DNA of 64,000 bases, taken from contig AAXZ01000006.1 in assembly GCA_000169395.1 (NCBI GenBank), positions 52,479 to 116,478 on the forward strand, written 5' to 3'. The stretch is from Rhodobacteraceae bacterium HTCC2150. Its GTDB lineage: Bacteria > Pseudomonadota > Alphaproteobacteria > Rhodobacterales > Rhodobacteraceae. The translations under genes were made by a program, and so were the position numbers. Shown in pieces: positions 25,729 to 35,900 of the stretch. Within the stretch, counting starts at the first letter, position 1, and every line of letters begins with the position of its first letter. The notes under the pieces are model-generated. The model ran no database searches. It saw only the letters and a program-made list of their open reading frames with translations, and had not been told where the DNA came from.

Positions 25729-27236
25729 CAGCCCTGACCGACAACATCACAAAGCTAAATGGTTTCCTGAAACGATTCAGCGAAAATGGCATTCAAAACC
25801 GTATCGCAGGGCAAGACGTGGCAGGCGCGGGTGGCGTATTTCAAACCCACTCTCCTGTCGACAAAAGCCTGATTTGTGACGTGGCGCACGGCACAGCATC
25901 TGACATAGACAAGGCCGCCAATGCCGCGCGTGATGCTTTCCCTGCATGGCGCGACATGCCTGCGAATGAGCGACGCAAAATCCTGATCAAAGTGGCCGAA
26001 GGTATCGAGGCACGTGCCGAAGAGATTGCGCTTTGTGAATGCTGGGACACCGGTCAAACCATGCGTTTTATGTCCAAAGCCGCGTTGCGCGGGGCAGAAA
26101 ATTTTCGTTATTTTGCCGATCAAGTCATTAGTGCGCGTGACGGGCAGCATCTAAAATCGCCCACCTTAATGAATATCACCACACGCACACCCATCGGCCC
26201 CGTGGGTGTCATTACCCCGTGGAATACGCCATTCATGCTGTCGACATGGAAAATTGCACCTGCATTGGCATCGGGATGTACCGTCGTTCACAAGCCCGCC
26301 GAAGCATCCCCCATGACAGCGCGCTTATTGGTCGAAATTGCCGAGGAAGCAGGTCTGCCACCTGGCGTTTTGAATACCGTCAACGGATTTGGCGAAGAAG
26401 CAGGCAAGGCCTTGTGTGAACACCCCGCGATAAAAGCAATCGCCTTTGTTGGCGAAAGCCGGACAGGTAGTTTGATCACCAAACAAGGTGCGGATACCCT
26501 AAAGCGTAATCACCTTGAATTGGGCGGCAAGAACCCTGTCATTGTTTTTGAGGATGCCGATTTGGATCGCGCGCTTGATGCGGTGATTTTCATGATCTAT
26601 TCGATCAATGGTGAGCGATGCACATCGTCCTCGCGTTTGTTGGTGCAAGACAGCATTCGTGAGGATTTCGAGGCCAAGTTGGTTGCGCGAGTGAATAACA
26701 TCAAGGTTGGTCACCCACTGGACCCAACATCAGAAATTGGCCCGCTTGTTACCGAGGAACATTTCAACAAAGTCACTTCATATTTTGACATCGCCAAAGA
26801 AGATGGCGCAACGATTGCCGCAGGCGGTGCGGCGATAGGGGAAGCGGGTTATTTCGTAAAGCCAACATTGTTCACCAACGCCAACAACAAAATGCGTATC
26901 GCCCAAGAAGAAATTTTTGGGCCAGTTTTAACCTCAATCCCGTTCACCACCGAAGAAGAAGCCTTGGCCATGGCCAATGACACCGCCTACGGTTTGACGG
27001 GCTATGTCTGGACCAATGATCTGACCCGCGCATTACGGTTTAGTGATCAGCTTGAGGCGGGCATGATTTGGGTGAACTCTGAAAATGTGCGCCACTTGCC
27101 CACGCCCTTTGGTGGGGTGAAATCCAGCGGAATTGGCCGTGATGGCGGCGATTGGTCGTTTGAATTTTACATGGAACAAAAACACATTGGCTTTGCCATG
27201 GGTAACCACAAAATCACGCGTCTTGGCGCACAGTAA
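25725..27236 (+). CDS. hpaE: 5-carboxymethyl-2-hydroxymuconate semialdehyde dehydrogenase
   Basis: A 503-residue ALDH-family enzyme that oxidises the semialdehyde ring-cleavage product to 5-carboxymethyl-2-hydroxymuconate. The motifs are TPWNTPFMLSTWKIAPALASGCTVVHKPAE, the base Glu in HLELGGKNPV (about residue 265), the nucleophile Cys in NGERCTSSSRLL (about residue 299) and QEEIFGPVL. Its match to HpaE over other ALDHs rests on IGRDGGDWSFEFYMEQKHIGFA at the end and on its position in the hpa cluster. Confidence 0.92.
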   Translation: MTALTDNITKLNGFLKRFSENGIQNRIAGQDVAGAGGVFQTHSPVDKSLICDVAHGTASDIDKAANAARDAFPAWRDMPANERRKILIKVAEGIEARAEEIALCECWDTGQTMRFMSKAALRGAENFRYFADQVISARDGQHLKSPTLMNITTRTPIGPVGVITPWNTPFMLSTWKIAPALASGCTVVHKPAEASPMTARLLVEIAEEAGLPPGVLNTVNGFGEEAGKALCEHPAIKAIAFVGESRTGSLITKQGADTLKRNHLELGGKNPVIVFEDADLDRALDAVIFMIYSINGERCTSSSRLLVQDSIREDFEAKLVARVNNIKVGHPLDPTSEIGPLVTEEHFNKVTSYFDIAKEDGATIAAGGAAIGEAGYFVKPTLFTNANNKMRIAQEEIFGPVLTSIPFTTEEEALAMANDTAYGLTGYVWTNDLTRALRFSDQLEAGMIWVNSENVRHLPTPFGGVKSSGIGRDGGDWSFEFYMEQKHIGFAMGNHKITRLGAQ

Positions 27237-27248
27237 AAGGATCAGATC

Positions 27249-28232
27249 ATGCCTGTACCAGCCCCGAATTTGTATCCCGATTTTAACACCATTCGCCTTT
27301 CGCATGCGTGTCTAAATGTGAAAGATTTAGCCGCGTCCAAAAAGTTTTATACCGAAATTTTGGGCCTTCAGGTCACGGATGAAAGCGATACACATATCTA
27401 CCTTCGCGCCATGGAAGAGCGCGGCCATCACTGTGTAATCCTGCAAAAATCCGATCAACCTGGCACGGTCGAAGTCATGGGTTTCAAAACTTTTGACGAG
27501 GCAGATTTGGACAAGGCTGAGGCATATTTCAAATCCAAAGGTCGACCAACTTCATGGGTTGAACGCACCTATCAAGGTCGAACATTATTGACCGCTGATA
27601 ACATCGGTATTCCGCTGGAATTTTATCACAAAATGGATCGCTTGCCTTCGATTCACCAAAAATATGCGCTGTATCGCGGTGTAAAACCCTTGCGTATTGA
27701 TCATTTTAATTGTTTCTCGCCTGACGTTGATGCGTCGGTTGAATTTTACAGCGATTTTGGGTTTCGCGTGACGGAATACACCGAAGATGATGAAAGCAAA
27801 AAACTGTGGGCGGCTTGGATGCACCGCAAGGGCGGCGTGCATGATATGGCGTTTACCAATGGTGTTGGCCCGCGCATGCACCACATTGCGTTTTGCGTGC
27901 CAACCCCGCTGAACATCATTGATCTGCTCGATCTGATGGCCACCACAGGGTATGTTGATAACATCGAACGCGGCCCCGGACGTCACGGCATTTCAAATGC
28001 CTTTTTCCTGTATATCCTTGATCCTGACGGCCACCGGATTGAAATTTACTGTTCCGATTATCAGACCGTAGACCCTGATTTAGAGCCTATAAAGTGGGAT
28101 CTAAAGGATCCACAACGCCAAACACTTTGGGGGGCCGCCGCCCCGCGCAGTTGGTTTGAACATGGCACAAATTTTGTCGGGGCCGAAACCCGTTCATCCG
28201 ACATCAAAGCCAGCCCCATTATTGCGCCATAA
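27249..28232 (+). CDS. hpaD: 3,4-dihydroxyphenylacetate 2,3-dioxygenase
   Basis: A 327-residue extradiol ring-cleavage dioxygenase with two VOC domains. The first reads SHACLNVKDLAASKKFYTEILGLQV; the catalytic second domain reads RIDHFNCFSPDVDASVEFYSDFGFRV. The metal ligands are visible as His in LRIDHFN, His in RMHHIAF and Glu in HRIEIYC. It opens homoprotocatechuate between C2 and C3. AAAAGGATC precedes the ATG, 12 bases after hpaE. Confidence 0.92.
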   Translation: MPVPAPNLYPDFNTIRLSHACLNVKDLAASKKFYTEILGLQVTDESDTHIYLRAMEERGHHCVILQKSDQPGTVEVMGFKTFDEADLDKAEAYFKSKGRPTSWVERTYQGRTLLTADNIGIPLEFYHKMDRLPSIHQKYALYRGVKPLRIDHFNCFSPDVDASVEFYSDFGFRVTEYTEDDESKKLWAAWMHRKGGVHDMAFTNGVGPRMHHIAFCVPTPLNIIDLLDLMATTGYVDNIERGPGRHGISNAFFLYILDPDGHRIEIYCSDYQTVDPDLEPIKWDLKDPQRQTLWGAAAPRSWFEHGTNFVGAETRSSDIKASPIIAP

Positions 28233-28243
28233 GGAAATCAAAC

Positions 28244-29098
28244 ATGCGTTTTTCAACCTATTCATCAAATGGCGAAACCTTTTATGGCGCCGCAACAGAT
28301 GCCGGCATGATCGCCCTTAGCCCTGATTTTCCCGCTTGGCCAACCTTGTTGGATGTCGTGCAGGCAGGTGGTTTTGATCAACTAGAGGCCACCGCCGCAA
28401 ACAAAGCCGTGACCCACACCGATTTTCAAATTGAAATGGTCATGCCAAATGCCCCGCGCATTTTATGTGTGGGCGTGAATTTTCCTGATCGAAATGCCGA
28501 ATATAAGGACGGATCAGAAACACCAAAATACATGTCTTTGTTTCCGCGTTTCGCCAGCGGGTTTACAGGCCACAACCGCGACCTTATTCGCCCGCCTGAA
28601 AGTGACAAGTTGGATTATGAAGGCGAGGTTGCCATTGTTATCGGCAAGACGGGCCGCCGCATTTCCCAAGATGATGCCTATAACCACATCGCGGCCATAA
28701 CGATTTGTAACGAAGGCACCATTCGCGATTGGGTGCGCCATGCCAAATTCAACGTCACCCAAGGCAAAAACTGGGACAATTCCGCCGCTATTGGCCCTTG
28801 GCTCGTGCCATTTAAGGACGCCAGCCAATTGGATGATGCGCGGATTATTACGCGGGTGAATGGCGAAGTGCGCCAAGACGATGTGCTGGCGCGAATGATG
28901 CATCCGATACGGCGCGAAATTGAATATATCTCGACCTTCATGACGCTTCAGCCTGGCGATATTATCGTGACCGGCACGCCAACAGGATCAGGCGCGCGGC
29001 TTGATCCGCCGCAATACTTAAAACCCGGCGACGTGGTTGAAGTTGAGGTAAATACCATCGGCACGCTTTCCAATACCATCGCAGACGAGGCAACATGA
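28244..29098 (+). CDS. hpaG: Fumarylacetoacetate hydrolase-family decarboxylase (HpaG type)
   Basis: A 284-residue FAH-family protein. The catalytic core holds ILCVGVNFPDRNAEY, LDYEGEVAIVIGKTGR (metal-binding Glu residues), NEGTIRDW, QGKNWDNSAAIGPWL and GDIIVTGTPTGSGA. In the homoprotocatechuate path the FAH-fold enzyme decarboxylates 5-oxopent-3-ene-1,2,5-tricarboxylate. E. coli-type HpaG is a tandem-domain protein of about 430 residues; here one domain is present, as in many alphaproteobacteria. The stop overlaps hpaH by four bases. The assignment leans on context. Confidence 0.85.
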   Translation: MRFSTYSSNGETFYGAATDAGMIALSPDFPAWPTLLDVVQAGGFDQLEATAANKAVTHTDFQIEMVMPNAPRILCVGVNFPDRNAEYKDGSETPKYMSLFPRFASGFTGHNRDLIRPPESDKLDYEGEVAIVIGKTGRRISQDDAYNHIAAITICNEGTIRDWVRHAKFNVTQGKNWDNSAAIGPWLVPFKDASQLDDARIITRVNGEVRQDDVLARMMHPIRREIEYISTFMTLQPGDIIVTGTPTGSGARLDPPQYLKPGDVVEVEVNTIGTLSNTIADEAT

Positions 29099-29895
29099 CA
29101 CCGCAGGATCACGCCAAGACCGCCACCGATTTATTGATTGCGGAACGAACCGGTGAACAGATCGAATTGCTGACATTGCGCCACCCAGAAATGGGTATCG
29201 ACGATGCATATGCCATTCAAAATGAAATCTGGCGGGCCAAACTTGAATTGGGACACAAGGTCATCGGGTGGAAAATCGGCCTGACCTCAAAGGCGATGCA
29301 AGCCGCGTTAAACATAGACATCCCAGACAGCGGCATTTTATTTGACGATATGCTGTTTGAAACCGGCGCTACAGTACCCGCTGGCCGCTTCATTCAACCA
29401 CGTGTTGAGGCGGAAATTGCCTTTGTGATGGGATCACAAGTTGGGGGCGCGGATGTCACCCAAGCAGATATTATTGCAGCCACAGATTATGTGACGCCCT
29501 CTATTGAAATTCTTGATACCCGTATTCAACGCATTGATGCGGCAACTGGCCAATCGCGCAAAATCTTTGACACGATCAGCGACAATGCGGCAAACGCCGG
29601 TGTTGTTTTGGGCAAAGAACGCCATAAACTTGAAGACGTTGATTTGCGATGGATCGGCGCCATTACATCGCGGGGTGGCGAGGTTGAGGAAACTGGCCTT
29701 GGCGCAGGGGTGTTAAATGATCCCATCGAAAGCGTGGTCTGGTTGGCCCGTCGCATGGCACAATATGGTCAAAGCATTGAACCCGGTCAGATCATTTTGT
29801 CAGGCAGCTTTATCCGCCCCATCGAATGCCCGTCGGGTGCCAAAATTCACGCTGATTTTGGTAACTTCGGGTCCGTAGATATTGCATTCGAATAA
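29095..29895 (+). CDS. hpaH: 2-oxo-hept-4-ene-1,7-dioate hydratase
   Basis: A 266-residue hydratase of the MhpD/HpaH family. Typical stretches are MGIDDAYAIQNEIWRAKLELGHKVIGWKIGLTSKAMQAAL, PRVEAEIAFVMG with its metal-binding Glu residues, YVTPSIEILDTRI, and the glycine-rich end LSGSFIRPIECPSGAKIHADFGNFGSVDIAF. It hydrates the dienoate to 4-hydroxy-2-oxoheptanedioate, which HpaI would cleave; HpaI is not in the window. It closes the hpaFEDGH operon. Confidence 0.92.
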   Translation: MTPQDHAKTATDLLIAERTGEQIELLTLRHPEMGIDDAYAIQNEIWRAKLELGHKVIGWKIGLTSKAMQAALNIDIPDSGILFDDMLFETGATVPAGRFIQPRVEAEIAFVMGSQVGGADVTQADIIAATDYVTPSIEILDTRIQRIDAATGQSRKIFDTISDNAANAGVVLGKERHKLEDVDLRWIGAITSRGGEVEETGLGAGVLNDPIESVVWLARRMAQYGQSIEPGQIILSGSFIRPIECPSGAKIHADFGNFGSVDIAFE

Positions 29896-29941
29896 CGCCT
29901 TTTGCGCTTCTATTCCCCATAACCCTAGCTATGTTGGGCAC

Positions 29942-30544
29942 ATGGAAAAGAACCAAGGTGAATTGCAGGTCGATTTTGTGAACGGTGCTGTTGGGCATCG
30001 GCTTCGCTTTGGTGGGGGGCGGGGTCAAGACATTGCCAAGGCAATGGGTCTGCGCGCTGGCAAGACACCAAAAATCATTGATGCCACCGCTGGCCTGGGG
30101 CGGGATGCGTTTTTGTTGGCGTCCCTTGGCGCAGAGGTGACCCTGATTGAGCGGTCCGAAAAAATGCACGATCTTTTGCACAAAGGCATGGCACGCGCCG
30201 CCGCAGAGGGCGGGGATTATGCCGATATCATAGCACGGATGACTTTGTTGAAAGGGGATGCCAAAGTTTTACTGCCCGATCTTAATGCCGAGGCGATATT
30301 GATTGATCCCATGCATCCACCACGTAAAAATTCGGCCCTTGTGAAACGTGAATTGCGCCAAGTGCGCGAAATTGTGGGCACCGACGAGGATGCCGCCGAT
30401 TTGCTGTCCGTGGCATTGGAAAATGCCAGCAAACGTGTGGTTCTAAAGTGGCCTGCCAAAGCGGACCCAATTGTCAGCATACGATCCTGTTCGCATCAAA
30501 TTATCGGCAAATCGACCCGTTACGACGTCTTTATGATCCCCTAG
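29942..30544 (+). CDS. rsmJ: 16S rRNA (guanine-1516-N2)-methyltransferase
   Basis: A 200-residue SAM-dependent methyltransferase of the RsmJ/YhiQ family. The motif IIDATAGLGRDAFLLASLGAEVTLIERSEKMH forms the SAM site, and ILIDPMHPPRKNSALVKRELRQVREIVGTDEDA follows; the DPMxPxR stretch is diagnostic. The ATG at 29942 has only a weak RBS, and an earlier start would overlap hpaH. It methylates G1516 of 16S rRNA. It is a housekeeping gene next to, not part of, the aromatic operon. Confidence 0.9.
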   Translation: MEKNQGELQVDFVNGAVGHRLRFGGGRGQDIAKAMGLRAGKTPKIIDATAGLGRDAFLLASLGAEVTLIERSEKMHDLLHKGMARAAAEGGDYADIIARMTLLKGDAKVLLPDLNAEAILIDPMHPPRKNSALVKRELRQVREIVGTDEDAADLLSVALENASKRVVLKWPAKADPIVSIRSCSHQIIGKSTRYDVFMIP

Positions 30545-30602
30545 CGCGCAAACAAGGCAAAATGAATTTGAACCCCAAAATACGAAGCAAGGCCCAAACA
30601 AC

Positions 30603-31469
30603 GTGATCCTTTTACCCACACTTCTGGCACTCGGTGCGGCGGCAAATTTTGGTGTGATGGTTCACTTGCAAAAGCGGGGGCTGATGCTACAAGATCCCTT
30701 GATTGGGGCCTTTATCTTGGTAGCGTCTATGGCCGCCTCACTTTGGTTGATTTCGCCTTGGTTTATTGAATGGCATTGGTTTACCACCCGTTCCGCCCTG
30801 ATATTTTGCCTGGCAGGTTTTTTCATGCCAGCCGCCGCACAACTGTGCCAAATTTTGGCGGTATCCAAGGTCGGCCCCGCATTGTCATCGGCGATCGGGG
30901 CGTTTGTACCATTTTTTGCGGTAATACCTGCTGTCACCTTTTTGGGTGAACCTTTTGGTTTTCAGCTAATGGCGGGCATGACGATTATGACTGTTGGGTT
31001 AGTTCTGGCAGCATTCAAAGGTAAAGGCATTGTTCGAAGCTGGCCGATCTGGGCCCTTTTGGTGCCCCTTTTCGCCTCGCTTATGCGCGGCACAGGCATG
31101 CCGATTGTTAAAGTGGGTATGAATGATTTGCCAAGCCCATTGTTTGCAACCTTGGTTATGGCAACGACATCAACAGTCGTTCTGGCACTGGTCATTACAT
31201 TGATGGGCCGCCCGAAAGAACTGGTTTTCATTAAAAAGGGGGCCGGTTGGTTTGCAGCAGGCGGTGCGATCAACGCCTTTGCCACGGTTCTGTTGAACAC
31301 CGCAATGAAGCTGGGTGGCGTTTCATTGGCCGCCCCTCTGGCCGCAACTGCCCCTTTGTGGGCCTTGATGTTTGGCTATTTCATTTTCAAAAACGAGACC
31401 CTGACAAGGCGACACCTTTTGGTCGCCTTGATGGTGGTTCTGGGATCCGTTTTGATTGTAACCAGATAG
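30603..31469 (+). CDS. EamA/DMT-family transporter
   Basis: A 288-residue protein with about ten membrane segments and two EamA-type halves. Family features include LAVSKVGPALSSAIGAFVPFFAVIPAVTFLGEPF at the end of the first half and GGVSLAAPLAATAPLWALMFGYFIFKNETLTRR in the second. GTG at 30603 is the start, with AAGG about 12 bases upstream. The gene is unlike the transporter at 5580 in sequence. No substrate is implied by its neighbours. Confidence 0.88.
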   Translation: MILLPTLLALGAAANFGVMVHLQKRGLMLQDPLIGAFILVASMAASLWLISPWFIEWHWFTTRSALIFCLAGFFMPAAAQLCQILAVSKVGPALSSAIGAFVPFFAVIPAVTFLGEPFGFQLMAGMTIMTVGLVLAAFKGKGIVRSWPIWALLVPLFASLMRGTGMPIVKVGMNDLPSPLFATLVMATTSTVVLALVITLMGRPKELVFIKKGAGWFAAGGAINAFATVLLNTAMKLGGVSLAAPLAATAPLWALMFGYFIFKNETLTRRHLLVALMVVLGSVLIVTR

Positions 31470-31476
31470 GTACGTA

Positions 31477-31875
31477 CTATCTGCTTGCAGCCATTGCCTT
31501 GAGCAAAGTCATCGCCTCATCTTGTCGCCCATCAGGAATAAAAAGATAATCGTGGTAAAAGGCTGAAACAGGGTTAACACCCATACCCGCCGCTGCCAGC
31601 TCAGTGGCAATACGCGCGATAAATCCAACGGCCTCCAAGGATGAATGCACGTTCAAAGTGATCATGCGGCTGGGAAATTCAAACGAAAGACCGGCAGCCT
31701 CGGCCTCGGATTTCAGCAAGATTAAAGTTGTACCCTCGTTTTCCTGAAACATCATGCGAGGCGCAACACCCGTTGGCATTTGTCCATTTTTCACCGTGGC
31801 AAAAACAAAAACACCTTCGTGCAATTCAGCAGACATCGTCGCCATTAGCTTTTCTAGATCAAGCTCACCAGACAT
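31477..31875 (-). CDS. ACT-domain protein
   Basis: A 132-residue protein built of two ACT-like units (ACT_3 then ACT_7 style). The first half includes VFVFATVKNGQMPTGVAPRMMFQENEGTTLIL, the second ITLNVHSSLEAVGFIARIATELAAAGMGVNPVSAFYHDYLFIP. Proteins of this kind bind amino acids or other small ligands and are usually regulatory. AAAGG lies before the ATG. It follows the LacI gene on the same strand by 21 bases and may be co-transcribed with it and putA. Confidence 0.85.
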   Translation of the reverse strand: MSGELDLEKLMATMSAELHEGVFVFATVKNGQMPTGVAPRMMFQENEGTTLILLKSEAEAAGLSFEFPSRMITLNVHSSLEAVGFIARIATELAAAGMGVNPVSAFYHDYLFIPDGRQDEAMTLLKAMAASR

Positions 31876-31896
31876 AGGGGTACCTTTTACAACAAC

Positions 31897-32901
31897 CTAA
31901 AGGCTGTCACCTTGGATGACTAAGGATTGTAATTCTTGTTTCAGCGTTGGATTTGGCTTTTCGGCATCCAATCGATCCAAGATCATTTCCGCCGCAATCC
32001 GCCCGATTTCAAAACGTTTACTGTCGATCGTGGCCAATTCCATTGGCATGCCTTCCAGCATGTTCAGATTGTTAAAACCAGCCAGCGCCAATTGGTTTGG
32101 CACAGAAATACCTGCCGCGATGCAATGCATAAGACCACCGATTGTGCCAACATCAGTGGAATAATAAATGCAATCCAATTCGGGATTTTCCGACAACAGT
32201 TTGGCGGTCAGTTCGCGCCCTTTGGCAACGGTTGAACCTTCGGAATAAAGCGCTTGTCCGGCCAATTCCAATCCAAGGCGTTCTAGTTCGGCGATGAAAC
32301 CCTCAAGGCGTTTTTTGGCGCGAAAATCACTGTTTATTTTGGTGCCGATAAAGCCAATTTTGCGCTTCCCTTTGGCATGAATTGCGCGTGCCATGGCCGC
32401 ACCCGCCTCGCGGTGAGAAATGCCCACACACAGATCGACGGCATCCCCATCGGTATCCATAATTTCAACCACAGGAATGCCCGCGTTTTTCATCGTCAGA
32501 CGGGCATTTTCCGTATGTTCCAATCCGGCCACGATCAACCCCGAAGGCCGCCAAGACAGCATCTCGTTGATCACTTCTTCTTCGGTTTCCAGATCATAAT
32601 TCGTCAAACCAAAAACCGGGCGCAGACGGGTAGGGGCCAAAACGGTTGAAATCCCATCCAGTACCTCAGAAAAAACATAGCTTTTGACCGACGGGATAAC
32701 GACGCCGACCAGATCGACGGAATTAGACGCCAAAGACCCCGCAATTTTGTTACGCACATAGCCAAGTTCGGCGGCGATCCGACGCACCTTTTCTTGGGTT
32801 TCTTTGGATATATGCCCGACGTTGCGCAACGCGCGCGAGGCGGTCATTTCAGAAACGCCCGCAGCCTCGGCAATTTCCTTTAGGGTCAATCGTTTGCTCA
32901 T
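31897..32901 (-). CDS. LacI-family transcriptional regulator
   Basis: A 334-residue LacI/GalR regulator. The helix-turn-helix and hinge read LTLKEIAEAAGVSEMTASRALRNVGHISKETQEKVRRIAAELGYVRNKIAGSLAS. The periplasmic-binding-like domain follows, with VDLVGVVIPSVKS and PNQLALAGFNNLNMLEGMP. AAGGGAATT precedes the ATG. It resembles the GntR (gluconate) branch. It lies 58 bp after putA on the same strand, an unusual partner; its target may lie outside the window. Only weak inverted repeats were seen near its promoter. Confidence 0.9.
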   Translation of the reverse strand: MSKRLTLKEIAEAAGVSEMTASRALRNVGHISKETQEKVRRIAAELGYVRNKIAGSLASNSVDLVGVVIPSVKSYVFSEVLDGISTVLAPTRLRPVFGLTNYDLETEEEVINEMLSWRPSGLIVAGLEHTENARLTMKNAGIPVVEIMDTDGDAVDLCVGISHREAGAAMARAIHAKGKRKIGFIGTKINSDFRAKKRLEGFIAELERLGLELAGQALYSEGSTVAKGRELTAKLLSENPELDCIYYSTDVGTIGGLMHCIAAGISVPNQLALAGFNNLNMLEGMPMELATIDSKRFEIGRIAAEMILDRLDAEKPNPTLKQELQSLVIQGDSL

Positions 32902-32959
32902 AATTCCCTTGTAATCGAATTAAGGGGGCGGGCAAACGATTTTGTTTGAATTTGTGCTG

Positions 32960-35900
32960 TTACCCCGCCGCCAGCAATGCCGCGTTGCCGCCTGCGGCGG
33001 TTGTATCAATGCAAACGTGGCGTTCAAGCAGGCATCGATTGCCCATGGAAGGATTTGTCAGCAAGGGAATAAGCGCGCCTTCGCGTTTGGCTAGGGCAAG
33101 GCGTGCCACCGACAGCGCCGCATCATCTGACCACAAAGCGACGGCATCAAATCCGCTAAGGTTTGTCAGGCTTTCCAGCGGCAAAGAACCTGCAAATTTA
33201 ACGGCAACACAACCGTTTTCCTTGGCTATTTCCGCTTGGGCCTCGGCTTGTTTCTCAGTCGGACCAAGACACAAAACGACACCACGGCCATGTGTTGAAA
33301 GGCGGTTCAATTCACCTGTTGGGCCGGGTAAAAATTGCTTCGACAGGGCCACGTCATCAAAGGGCTCTGCTTGATTTATCGCGTCTTGGGCCACCACAGC
33401 TGTCATTGTTGCCTTGGGATAGGGTGTCGCGTCGCCTTTTTCGCCTGCCACAAACAACCCTAGATATTCGGGGCCGCCTGCCTTGGGTCCTGTGCCAGAC
33501 ATACCCTCGCCGCCAAAGGGTTGGCTGCCAACAACGGCACCGATCTGGTTGCGGTTTACATAAATGTTTCCCACGCGCAGCCCCTCTGTCAGCATTTCAA
33601 TTCGCGCATCAATACGGCTGTGAACCCCAAAGGTCAGACCATATCCTGTGTCATTTATTGTGGCTATCAAGTCAGGTAACTCGCTGGCCGCGAAGGTTGC
33701 GACATGCAGCACGGGCCCAAATATTTCATTCTGCATTTGGTGGATGCCATCCAGTTTGATCACTGTTGGGCGGATGAAATGACCCGATTTGGGGACTGAT
33801 CCTTGGCGCAACACGCGCCCTTCGGCGGTTGCCTCGTCGATATGGTTTTGGATGCCCATGGCCGCGTTATCATCTATTACTGGCCCAATATCGGTGGTCA
33901 TATCCCACGGATCCGCCGCAATCTGCGTTTGCATCGCGCCATAAAGCATTTCCAAAAATTTCGGCGCAACGTCTTCTTGAACATAAAGCATGCGCAGCGC
34001 GGAACAGCGTTGGCCCGCTGATTGAAAAGCAGAATCCACAATGTCGCGCACCGCTTGTTCGGGCAGCGCCGAACTGTCAACGATCATCGCGTTCAGACCG
34101 CCAGTTTCAGCAATCAAAGGCGCGCTTGGGTTGCCCGTTTCAGCCATCGCGCGGTTGATACGTTGTGCGGTGGCGGTGGATCCTGTGAAAACCACAGCCC
34201 CCATTTTTGGAGAGGCCGCCAGATGTGCGCCCACCTCGGCACCCGTGCCGATCACCAGTTGCAGTACGTCCTTGGGAACGCCCGCCTCGTGCAGCCAATC
34301 CACAGCACGCGCCGCCATGATTGAGGTGGATTCCGCCGGCTTTGCCAAAACGCCATTGCCCGCCGCCAAGGCCGCCGACAGCTGGCCAGTAAAGATTGCC
34401 AGTGGAAAATTCCACGGTGAAATACAGGTGACAAGACCACGGGCAGGGGCCGTTAACTGCGCTGACTGTGCAGCGTAGTAACGTAAAAAATCCACGGCTT
34501 CGCGCAATTCCGCCACTGCATCTTTGACGGTTTTTCCTGCCTCGCGCGCAAGGATCGCAAATACCTCGCCAAAGTTTTCCTCATATAAATCTGCGGCACG
34601 GTTTAATATGGCGGCGCGTTCAGCTTGGGAAACATTCCATTTGCGTGCGGCCTTTATTGCGCGGGCAGCGTCTTTGGCGTTTGCGCGTTGAACTGTGCCC
34701 ACCTGATCGACGGGGTTGGCAGGATTGAAAACGCTGACGACTTCGCCGTGCGCAACGCCATCGGTCAACTTTGCGGCAACGTCCCATGTGGTTGCCGCAA
34801 AAGGCGCACGGGCGGCATCAATCCGGGCTATTTCGGTTGCAGACGCCAAATCAAATCCCAAAGAATTCGGGCGTTCTGGTTGGAATAAATTACACGGTAA
34901 AACGACACCTTTGGCGGGCTGGCCTTCGGTTTCAAGCCACGTTTCGACAGTATCACGTACAACCACCTCTGGCGCAACGGCATCATCAATCACCTGGTTA
35001 ACAAAGGATGAGTTCGCGCCATTTTCCAGCAAACGCCGCACAAGATAGGCCAGCAAATCATCATGAACGCCGACAGGGGCATAAATACGACAACGGATGT
35101 CATTGGATTTTTTAACCACCTCATAAAGCGAGGCACCCATGCCATGCAGACGTTGGAATTCATAGTTTTCGTCCGTTCCCGCCATATCCAAAATCGCCTG
35201 CACCGTGTGGGCGTTGTGGGTGGCAAACTGCGGATATATGCGCGGCAAAGCCAACAGTTGGCGCGCACAAGCGATATAGGAAATGTCAGTGGCAGATTTC
35301 TTGGTGAAAACAGGGAAACCCGCCAATCCATCCACCTGTGACCTTTTTATTTCGGTGTCCCAATAGGCACCCTTAACCAAGCGGATCATAATTTTGCGAT
35401 CCAGCTTTTCAGCCAAGGCATTCAACCAATCAATCGCTGCTGTCGCACGTTTTGAATAGGCCTGCACAACCACGCCAAAACCATTCCACCCCTTCAATCG
35501 CGCATCCGACATAACCACACCGATGACGTCAAGCGACAGCTCCAACCTGTCTGCCTCTTCGGCATCGATGTTTAAGCCCAAATTGGCGGCACGGGCTTGC
35601 AGAACCAAATCAAGGGTGCGTTCCACCAAAACATCCATGACTTGTTCGCGTTGTGCCAATTCATAACGGGGGAATAAGGCCGAAAGTTTGATGGAAATGC
35701 CTGGATTTTGGCGCACATCGCTGTGTGTTGAGGACTTTGCCAAATGCGCAATCGCCGCCTCGTAAGCCCCCACAAAATGCATGGCGTCCGCATCCGTTAA
35801 CGCCGCCTCGCCAAGCATGTCAAAGGAATATGTATACCCCTGATCCATCCGCTTTTGGCCGCGTTTTACCGCCGATTGAATACTTTCGCCCAAAACAAAT

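Noticed and set aside
32933..32948. CAAAC-N6-GTTTG as a LacI operator upstream of the LacI gene at 31897.
   Set aside because: Short arms, no central CG and only one copy; too weak to list as an operator.
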